From: Symbiodinium natans
Lineage: Eukaryota > Sar > Dinophyceae > Suessiales > Symbiodiniaceae
Length of the DNA stretch: 64,000 bases
NCBI GenBank assembly: GCA_905221605.1
Contig: CAJNDS010002139.1
Coordinates: 436,001 to 500,000, forward strand
Reading direction: 5' to 3'
Shown here: positions 60,901 through 64,000 of the stretch, piece by piece
Layout: every line of letters begins with the position of its first letter
Position numbering within the stretch: position 1 is the first letter of the stretch
Program-made: the position numbers and the translations under genes
Notes under the pieces: generated by a model
The model's input: only the letters and a program-made list of their open reading frames with translations
Database searches by the model: none
What the model was told of the DNA's origin: nothing

Positions 60901-63808
60901 TTTGACCCCGAAAATTCTACACCACAAGCCTGAACCCTAAACCCAAAAGAACCACACTAGGCCCTGTTTAAGCCCTGAGAAGCCTAAGCCCTAAACCCTA
61001 AACCGCAAACCCTAAACCCGAAGTCCTGCAAGGCTCCGCCCGCAGGTCGTGCTGCCGAGCGGCCGATGCGCTGCAGGTCGTGGCGCTTTATCCTGCGAGA
61101 CCCTAGTCATTTGGGGTTTAGGGCTTAGGGTCTTAGGGTTCTCTATGCCCTAGACCCTGGACCCCTCGTAGTCACGTCACCAGACGAAACTTAATCCTGA
61201 ACCCAAGAGCAGATTCTGTTGGCAAGTCTCCAATATGGGTCCCTACTGTTGGGCCCGCATAGACCTATTACTTACCCTTGTTCTCAGCCTAAGAAGGTTC
61301 CTAGATGAAACTCAGACTTTGAACATTAGATTTCGGGTTTGGGGCTTCACTTCAGGGAGTAGGGCTGTTTGATATGCCTCGAAGGCTGCGTCTTGAACTC
61401 CTGAACCCTAAATCCTCTTCCCTAAGCCCTTCAAAGGAGTCAGGGCTTAGGAGTTTAGGTTTAGGACCAAGAGACAAAGAGGCGGACAGAAAGGTCAGAT
61501 TGCGCTCCTCCCTCCCTTTCCCCCTAAACCCTAGACCCTAAACCCTAAACCCTAAACCCTAAACCCTAAACTCTGACAACTGTCAGGATGCTTGCGCTGC
61601 CCAGCCTTCAGCGCTGGGGGACCTCCACGGCCCCTCTTGCGACTGCCGGTCTTCCATGCAATGCAGAACCCATCTACACGATGGGGGTTGGTGGTCTCTG
61701 TAAGTAGGGCTCCTTTCTTCTAGGGGGCATATGTTCGGGAGTCTTATTAGGGTTTAGGGTTTCGGGTTTTAGGGTTTAGGGTATCTTAAGGAATAAGGGT
61801 AACAGATAAAGAGGCCACCGGACTTTACAACATCTACACCAGCACCGGAAGCCGGCTGGTCAGCTTCAGGGGCCACTGACCTTCCTGAGGCCGCCGGGAC
61901 CTCGCTGCACGTATCGCACCCGAGAGCTTGCGTATTCCTGCGTTTAGGGTTTTAGGGTTTAGGGTTTAGGGTTTAGGGTTTAGGGTTTGGGGTTTGGGGT
62001 TTGGGGTTTGGGGTTTAGGGTTTAGGGTTTAGGGTTTAGGGTTTAGGGTTTAGGGTTTAGGGTTTAGGGTTTAGGGTTTAGGGTTTAGGGTTTAGGGTTT
62101 AGGCCCCCCCCCCCAGTGAAGAATAGCTCCCTGACGGGGTTTTGGGGTCGTCTACGTCTTAGGGGTCCAAAAGCCAGCCCTGATGAGCCGCGGCCTGATG
62201 GACCCTGGGCCCTTGAACCCTAAACCCCCCCCCCCAAATCCTCTGAATCTGGGGTTTAGGGTTTAGGGTTTGGGGTTTAGGGTTTAGGGTTTAGGGTCTA
62301 GGGTTTAGGGCTTAGGGCTTAGGGCTTAGGGTTTAGGAGTCCTCCCTCCCCATCAGCCTTAAACCCTCGACCCCAAGCACCCCTGCGTGCCTTCCGCGCG
62401 CAATGTCGGAGCCGCCAGCACCAGGAGCTGCCTTCCTCGGGAGGATTCGGGGCTTGGAGGCTTGGGGTTCAGGGCTCGCTGGAGTTAGGGTTTCGGGTTT
62501 CGGGTTTCGGGTTTGGGGTTTAGGGTTTCGGGCTTGGGGTTTGGGCTTTTGGGGTAGAAGGTGGTTTAAGGGTTCCGTGGTAGGCATATACTCGGGGGCT
62601 TTCCATGGTTTCAGAGTTGAGGCAACCCTCGACAAGTGCTGAAGAGCCTCTAGCCCTAAACCCTAAACCCTACATCCTACTGCCCTAATGCCCTAAACCC
62701 GAAACCCTGAAACCCCTTCATTCCCGAACTTTTAATCCGAAGTCCAGACACGGCAGGCTTTAGGATCCAGGGCAAGGCCATGCAGGATCCCTCCCATCAA
62801 CACCTATGGGTTTGGGGTTTCGGGTTTAGGGTTTAGGGCTAGGCGGCTAAGCGGCTTAGGATTCAAGCCCTAGATTCCTCAACCTCTGTAAATCCTCGAG
62901 TCCCAGCGCCCTCATCCTATAAATTTCCCATGGGGATAAGCAACCCGTACAACCCCCTGAGCCCTGAACCCTAAAACTTACGAGCTCTAGCCCGCTCCAC
63001 ACCCTAAACCCCAAACTAAACCCTCAACCCTTAACCAGCTCCAGCAAAGGCGCTTGTTGCGCTGGCCCTGGACACCGCAGGGGCTCACACATGTGGGGAG
63101 GGGCTAGGGCCTTAGTGTTGACGGTGGAAGGTCCCTATACTATCCTATAGTTGGCGGAGGAAGCAATGAAGGGATCCTTTCTGTAGTGACATTCTCAAGG
63201 GACTTCTTGCCCTTTCTCTGGCCATTTTGGGAGGAGGTTTCGGGCTCCTCTAAATTGCGGACCCTTCCTGGGTCTCTTTTAGTTTTGTATGTGTCTTACA
63301 CATACAAGTTGGGGCATCAACCCTTCCATGGTGCACCGGAAGGAGACGTTGCACAGGGAGCCCGTTTCTTGATCCCTGGCTACCACTGGGGGTCCCAGCT
63401 TACTCTGGTTCCTCGTCATAATTGGTTACAACCCGCGTTTGGGGTACTTACAACCGCCCATTCTAACCCCTAAACCCCCCAACCCGAAAGCCTGAATCCT
63501 AAACCCAAAACCCTAAACCCAAAACCCAAAACTCTAAACCCTAAACCCTAAACCCTAAACCCTAAACCCAGCGAAGCTAGGATTTGGGGGTTCGATGAGC
63601 TGCGCTGCGGGCTTAGGGGTTGAACCCAAGGGTTTGGGATTTACGGTTTAGGGTTTAGGGTTTCGGGGTTTAGGGTTTAGGGTTTAGGTTTTGGGGTTTA
63701 GGGTTGTGGGTTTAGGGTTGTGGCCTGGATGATCTCGCTCAACGGGCCCAACAGCATGTCGAAAGAGTCACGGTCCAGCACGAGGCACTTGGCGGTGCGC
63801 GACTTCAC
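36765..63808 (-). CDS. cGMP/cyclic-nucleotide-dependent protein kinase (PKG-type AGC kinase), 5' part outside window
   Basis: Serine/threonine kinase expected to phosphorylate targets when cyclic nucleotide binds its N-terminal domains. Seen: an exon ending a cyclic-nucleotide-binding domain (63725-63808), then, after a gap I could not resolve, twenty exons whose phases join exactly (61064-61092, 60507-60556, 58928-58966, 58188-58231, 57361-57409, 53497-53576, 52818-52850, 52260-52323, 50681-50751, 49867-49899, 49193-49250, 47762-47799, 46997-47032, 46684-46720, 45771-45818, 44737-44777, 40201-40236, 39220-39283, 37396-37451, 36765-36825). They encode 321 residues with glycine loop [10 protein letters not shown], Lys in YALKGL, helix-C Glu in VMNEKN, YRDLKPEN, DMG in place of DFG, T-loop [16 protein letters not shown], and an AGC tail ending GSGWDKHF. 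Donors are 13 GC, 4 GA, 2 GT; all acceptors are AG|G. Introns hold telomeric arrays, MITEs and a nested gene. Family assignment is from motifs, not alignment. Confidence 0.87.
37046..37365. repeat. Longest telomeric array
   Basis: About 44 TTTAGGG units, nearly perfect, in the last kinase intron. Confidence 0.97.
37396..37451 (-). CDS. PKG-type kinase exon: AGC tail, middle
   Basis: 56 nt: [18 protein letters not shown] and part of Arg. Acceptor CCAG|GT, donor GT (CGAG|GTCG). The sequence between it and the final exon includes the longest telomeric array of the window. Confidence 0.88.
37471..37618. repeat. TTTAGGG array
   Basis: About fifteen TTTAGGG followed by four TTTGGGG units, directly 5' (minus strand) of kinase exon 37396-37451. 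Confidence 0.95.
37627..37722. mobile_element. Family E MITE, intact copy
   Basis: CTGGCTCTTAGTAGGAAAAG at the left and inverted CCTGCTAAGAACCAG at the right, with a central palindrome around CTCCCTTAAAGGG. Confidence 0.7.
38545..38653. mobile_element. Family G MITE
   Basis: GAAGTATGGGCCCTTGG and inverted AGGGCCCATATCAAGG, ending with ACCATGTAAGTAAC. Related to 35885-36000 and 49357-49650. Confidence 0.6.
38651..38790. repeat. CCCTCAA array
   Basis: About twelve CCCTCAA units, then CCCTACA and CCCTAAA. Confidence 0.93.
39220..39283 (-). CDS. PKG-type kinase exon: AGC C-terminal tail, first part
   Basis: 64 nt: [20 protein letters not shown] and Ile. The W-DWDGM and TPPxxP motifs are the AGC tail of PKG/PKA kinases. 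Acceptor TGAG|GT, donor CATT|GC. Confidence 0.9.
39727..39903. repeat. GGGTTCA then TTTAGGG array
   Basis: About fifteen GGGTTCA units abruptly followed by about ten TTTAGGG units. Confidence 0.95.
40201..40236 (-). CDS. PKG-type kinase exon: end of kinase domain
   Basis: 36 nt: [11 protein letters not shown] plus part of Trp. Acceptor AAAG|GC, donor AGTG|GC. Lies just before the 11-bp satellite. Confidence 0.87.
40278..40815. repeat. 11-bp telomere-derived satellite
   Basis: About 49 tandem units of TTTATGTAGGG or TTTATTTAGGG, in runs of each type. It contains TAGGG of the telomere unit with a 4-bp expansion. In the kinase intron beside exon 40201-40236. Confidence 0.95.
41627..41779 (-). 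CDS. Nested membrane-protein gene, last exon
   Basis: 153 nt, 50 residues plus TAA: starts [19 protein letters not shown] and ends MKGGNYEA. Acceptor TTAAG|GT. The phase matches exon 3, supporting splicing over the in-frame stop there. Confidence 0.75.
   Translation of the reverse strand, partial: VGLGIAVASPTDIQIFGTPLGKNLKPWCRDGMKKSDAPHSQVMKGGNYEA
41627..43803 (-). CDS. 510-residue multi-pass membrane protein of unknown function, nested in a kinase intron
   Basis: Four exons join in frame: 43729-43803 (start ATG at 43801-43803), 43043-43518, 42113-42941 and 41627-41779 (stop TAA). Donors are GC, GT and GT; acceptors all AG|G. The N terminus is acidic and probably cytosolic; hydrophobic segments lie near residues 80-96, 102-122, 172-205 and 212-230. 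A soluble part follows ([22 protein letters not shown], a possible but unproven PAS-like fold), then a charged coiled coil near residues 395-440 and a Lys-rich tail. Intron 1 contains a family A MITE and intron 2 is itself a MITE. The family was not recognised. The whole gene lies in the intron between kinase exons 44737-44777 and 40201-40236, on the same strand. Confidence 0.82.
42113..42941 (-). CDS. Nested membrane-protein gene, exon 3
   Basis: 829 nt. Continues [19 protein letters not shown], a further membrane segment [19 protein letters not shown], then the soluble and coiled-coil part ending EDSEDEEK. The frame would hit TAG at 42107 if unspliced; a GT donor AAG|GTTTAG lets it continue in frame. 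Confidence 0.87.
42942..43042 (-). mobile_element. MITE-derived intron (introner), family K
   Basis: The 101-nt intron equals a short inverted-repeat element plus one copy of a 4-bp target duplication. Element ends are CTATATCCCCCTT and, inverted, CTATACTCCCCTT. GTGC flanks both sides (43039-43042 and 42938-42941). The donor GT comes from the duplicated target and the acceptor AG from the element's TATAG end. Confidence 0.85.
43043..43518 (-). CDS. Nested membrane-protein gene, exon 2
   Basis: 476 nt. Starts [14 protein letters not shown], contains at least two membrane segments ([23 protein letters not shown]) and ends at the AT|GTGC donor inside a third (WIIVLVTM). Acceptor TTTAG|GG. Confidence 0.85.
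43576..43679. mobile_element. Family A MITE copy, in intron 1 of the nested gene
   Basis: TTGGGATTTTCTCCC at the left, inverted GGGGGAACATCCCAA at the right, internal inverted CTATTAACGA and CCTATTGAGGACTG. Confidence 0.75.
43729..43803 (-). CDS. Nested membrane-protein gene, exon 1 (start)
   Basis: 25 codons beginning [14 protein letters not shown]. This ATG is chosen because the exon joins in phase (GAG|GC donor) to the next one and gives an uninterrupted frame. The 3' splice or trans-splice site upstream was not identified. Confidence 0.72.
44340..44447. repeat. CCCTAAA array
   Basis: About fifteen units with two CCCCAAA. Confidence 0.95.
44737..44777 (-). CDS. PKG-type kinase exon: subdomain XI arginine
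   Basis: 41 nt: [13 protein letters not shown] and part of Arg; the conserved Arg is in SQRLP. Acceptor CCAG|GG, donor GT (ATGAG|GTGC). The following 4.5-kb intron contains an entire other gene. Confidence 0.88.
45771..45818 (-). CDS. PKG-type kinase exon
   Basis: 48 nt, 16 codons: [16 protein letters not shown]. Acceptor CCAG|GT, donor TGAG|GC. Confidence 0.87.
46421..46466. repeat. 46-base G run
   Basis: Uninterrupted G homopolymer; length may be unreliable in the assembly. Confidence 0.95.
46684..46720 (-). CDS. PKG-type kinase exon
   Basis: 37 nt: [12 protein letters not shown]. Acceptor CGAG|GC, donor GAAG|GC. Reads on into VPFPAQV. Confidence 0.87.
46786..46945. repeat. CCCTCAA then CCCTAAA array
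   Basis: About eleven CCCTCAA units followed by about nine CCCTAAA units; between two kinase exons. Confidence 0.95.
46997..47032 (-). CDS. PKG-type kinase exon: GHPPFE
   Basis: 36 nt: [11 protein letters not shown] flanked by split Met codons. Acceptor CAAG|GG, donor CCAT|GC. Confidence 0.88.
47762..47799 (-). CDS. PKG-type kinase exon: subdomain IX
   Basis: 38 nt: [12 protein letters not shown] and part of Met; the conserved Asp of DxWxLG. Acceptor CGAG|GA, donor TGAT|GC. Confidence 0.92.
47911..47998. repeat. 21-bp tandem repeat
   Basis: Four copies of GTGGGCAATGGTCATTTCTTC with small changes. Confidence 0.9.
48461..48548. repeat. 15-bp tandem repeat
   Basis: Six copies of CGCCATTCGGGGCTT. 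Confidence 0.92.
48650..48724. mobile_element. Family E MITE, right part
   Basis: GGGAATGAGGGCCTTATCTA to CCCTACTAAGAACCAG; the left terminal repeat is missing. Confidence 0.5.
49193..49250 (-). CDS. PKG-type kinase exon: APE motif
   Basis: 58 nt: [19 protein letters not shown]. Acceptor TCAG|GA, donor CCGTG|GC. Confidence 0.92.
49357..49650. mobile_element. Family G-like MITE interrupted by a telomeric array
   Basis: GTTGCATGGTGCCTTAATA to CCAAGGGCCCATAATTC, then CCCTAAA units (about 49455-49602), then AAATAAGGTAAGGAACCATA and GGACTATGTACC. In the kinase intron between exons 49867-49899 and 49193-49250. Confidence 0.55.
49867..49899 (-). CDS. PKG-type kinase exon: activation loop
   Basis: 33 nt: [10 protein letters not shown] and part of Gly; includes the likely T-loop Thr. 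Acceptor TCAG|GT, donor TGTGG|GC. Confidence 0.87.
50681..50751 (-). CDS. PKG-type kinase exon: catalytic loop and DMG
   Basis: 71 nt: [17 protein letters not shown] then TDMGLA. Contains the catalytic Asp and the Mg-binding Asp in DMG. Acceptor AGAG|GA, donor CCAA|GC. Confidence 0.92.
50763..50868. repeat. TTTAGGG array
   Basis: About fifteen units abutting the acceptor of kinase exon 50681-50751. Confidence 0.95.
51345..51438 (-). pseudogene. Possible coiled-coil gene fragment in a kinase intron
   Basis: Reads [18 protein letters not shown] then AENKRLPER and a stop, a heptad-like charged segment. It does not fit the kinase and has no clear splice partners. Confidence 0.25.
51996..52111. 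mobile_element. Family B MITE, intact copy
   Basis: CTTGGTAGCCCAGTAAGCAT at the left and inverted CCACCGGGCTACCAAG at the right. Lies in the kinase intron between exons 52260-52323 and 50681-50751. Confidence 0.75.
52260..52323 (-). CDS. PKG-type kinase exon: subdomain VIa
   Basis: 64 nt: [21 protein letters not shown], split just before the catalytic Asp of YRD. Acceptor AGAG|GT, donor GA (TACCGG|GACC); the next exon begins with the same GACC. Confidence 0.9.
52818..52850 (-). CDS. PKG-type kinase micro-exon
   Basis: 33 nt: completes Arg then [10 protein letters not shown] and the first two bases of Lys. Acceptor GCAG|GA, donor GCCAA|GC. Found because the surrounding exons left a gap at this point in the fold. 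Confidence 0.83.
53497..53576 (-). CDS. PKG-type kinase exon: subdomain V hinge
   Basis: 80 nt: [16 protein letters not shown] then [10 protein letters not shown]. Hinge region between lobes. Acceptor AAAG|GA, donor GA (AACAG|GACG). Upstream intron of about 3.8 kb holds the palindrome block and the 100-bp satellite. Confidence 0.9.
54474..55420. repeat. Block of stacked palindromes
   Basis: Many copies of AACCATCTTTTTCTCGAG and its inverse, centred on CTCGAG, alternating with the spacers GGAGGTCTTCTCCTGG, CGAAGGATGGTTGCTCA and AACTATGGGGCTGGGGCCTC, the last in both orientations. Open in several frames only because stops are absent from the unit. Confidence 0.85.
55436..56750. repeat. Palindromic satellite, about 100-bp unit
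   Basis: Around a dozen diverged copies of GGTTTAAATGCCTAAATCTT, AAACCTTTAAACCTTAACCC, then CAGGGTTTAAAGGTTAAGGG. Each unit can fold on itself. In the kinase intron between exons 57361-57409 and 53497-53576. Confidence 0.85.
57361..57409 (-). CDS. PKG-type kinase exon: subdomain IV
   Basis: 49 nt: [16 protein letters not shown]. Acceptor CGAG|GA, donor GA (TGTGG|GAGC). Confidence 0.88.
57730..57835. mobile_element. Family A MITE copy, in a kinase intron
   Basis: TTGGATGTTCCCC at the left and GGGGGAACATCCCAA at the right. It directly follows a telomeric array. Confidence 0.75.
57915..57946. repeat. C homopolymer
   Basis: 32 consecutive C; a similar run of 33 is at 10480-10512. Confidence 0.95.
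58188..58231 (-). CDS. PKG-type kinase exon: helix C
   Basis: 44 nt: [15 protein letters not shown], with the subdomain III glutamate in MNE. Acceptor TCAG|GG, donor is GA (AACGA|GAGC). Its Glu codon is completed by the next exon. Confidence 0.87.
58241..58368. repeat. TTTAGGG array
   Basis: About eighteen perfect units, starting a few bases from kinase exon 58188-58231. Confidence 0.97.
58928..58966 (-). CDS. PKG-type kinase exon: catalytic lysine
   Basis: 39 nt, 13 codons: [13 protein letters not shown]. The Lys in YALK is the subdomain II ATP-anchoring lysine. Acceptor CCAG|GC, donor AAG|GC. Confidence 0.87.
59155..59546 (-). CDS. Hypothetical open frame in a kinase intron
   Basis: About 130 codons open: [20 protein letters not shown], then [18 protein letters not shown], ending TVHKH. 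A second overlapping minus frame is also open. It lies between kinase exons 60507-60556 and 58928-58966. Could be an inserted gene fragment. Confidence 0.3.
59896..59998. repeat. TTTAGGG array
   Basis: About fifteen units, the first two TTTAGGA. Confidence 0.95.
60507..60556 (-). CDS. PKG-type kinase exon: glycine-rich loop
   Basis: 50 nt encoding [16 protein letters not shown], the ATP-binding loop (GxGGFGxV). Acceptor CTAG|GC, donor AAG|GC, phase 0 at the 3' end. Confidence 0.88.
61064..61092 (-). CDS. PKG-type kinase exon: start of kinase domain (IKRHDLQRI)
   Basis: 29 nt, phase 2 to phase 1. Encodes IKRHDLQRI followed by the first base of the glycine of the nucleotide loop. Acceptor GCAG|G, donor ATCG|GC. 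It reads on exactly into the glycine-loop exon. Confidence 0.8.
61688..61822. mobile_element. Family D MITE with internal telomeric array
   Basis: Opposite orientation: GTTGGTGGTCTCTGTAAGTA at the left, GATAAAGAGGCCACCGG at the right. The core CTTATTAGGGT runs straight into TTTAGGG/TTTCGGG units (about 61749-61790) before resuming as ATCTTAAGGAATAAGGG. Confidence 0.7.
61946..62103. repeat. TTTAGGG array with TTTGGGG block
   Basis: About eighteen TTTAGGG units with four TTTGGGG inside, in the stretch between the cNMP-binding exon and the kinase domain. Confidence 0.95.
62104..63724. other. Unassigned stretch between cNMP-binding exon and kinase domain
   Basis: Should hold linker exons of the kinase gene. 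Islands near 61585-61700, 61840-61930 and 62360-62480 are non-repetitive, but none gave a convincing joined frame. A 95-codon plus-strand frame at 63186-63473 has no recognisable features. Confidence 0.4.
63725..63808 (-). CDS. PKG-type kinase exon: end of a cyclic-nucleotide-binding domain
   Basis: 28 codons, in frame, with motif [16 protein letters not shown] then LLGPLSEI, typical of the last beta strand and C helix of a cNMP-binding domain just before the kinase. Acceptor AAAG|GTG, likely donor CAG|GC. The linker to the kinase domain was not found with certainty, so its join to the next exon is inferred. Confidence 0.8.
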
Positions 63809-64000
63809 CTTTGCCAACCCTAAACCCTAAACCCTGGGTCGGGCTTTGGGGTTCAGAAGACTCAGGGTTTATGTAGGGGTTTGGGGGGGGGGGCAGAACT
63901 TTGTTTGGCGTCGTGAGAGACTTCGACTCGTCGACCCAACACTGTTCACCCAGGAAACTCTGCCGCTTCTCTCAGGACAAGGTAACTTCCTGACTCTACT

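Noticed and set aside
63186-63473. 95-codon plus-strand open frame
   Set aside because: No recognisable motif, opposite to all other genes, and within the range expected by chance.
1-64000. Plant origin, suggested by TTTAGGG telomere units
   Set aside because: GC/GA donors, AG|G acceptors, micro-exons and one-strand gene layout fit a dinoflagellate better.

Overview
The window looks like nuclear DNA of a dinoflagellate, probably close to Symbiodiniaceae/Suessiales. Four things point there: plant/alveolate-type telomeric heptamers (TTTAGGG/CCCTAAA and variants) scattered in both orientations throughout; every securely readable gene on the minus strand; very short exons; and introns that mostly start with GC or GA rather than GT and always end AG before a G. 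Family calls come from reading translated exons by eye; no database search or alignment was run.

Three minus-strand genes were pieced together exon by exon with reading frames that join exactly. (1) 36765-63808, running off the right end: a cyclic-nucleotide-dependent (PKG-type) AGC protein kinase. Its last cyclic-nucleotide-binding segment is at 63725-63808 and a continuous 20-exon kinase reading frame runs from 61092 to the stop at 36765; only 967 nt of about 24.3 kb are coding. (2) 41627-43803: a four-exon, 510-residue membrane protein of unknown function, lying whole inside one intron of the kinase gene on the same strand. (3) 18225-22834: a type II membrane protein with a GDSRTRYQY motif, probably a PC-esterase (TBL/CAS1-like, GDSL/SGNH) enzyme. 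Further coding islands on the minus strand at about 1.6-17.4 kb (coiled-coil and Q/A-rich) and 23.8-35.4 kb belong to unidentified genes.

The rest is mainly repeats. Telomere-type arrays fill most introns. At least a dozen families of short (about 90-120 bp) terminal-inverted-repeat elements (MITE-like, here families A-K) are present, several with a telomeric array inside them, and one forms an intron exactly. There are also a CCCAAAAA satellite (17.7-18.2 kb), an 11-bp telomere-derived satellite (40.3-40.8 kb), a block of stacked palindromes (54.5-55.4 kb) and a palindromic satellite of about 100 bp (55.4-56.75 kb).

The main candidate for something new: telomere-type repeats appear to act as intron-forming insertions. 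In the esterase gene three arrays sit between direct duplications of exon sequence (18, 23 and 27 bp), as if inserted with target-site duplication and then spliced out using sites in the duplicated exon or the array. TTTAGGG itself contains a GT donor and an AG|G acceptor matching the acceptor rule seen here.
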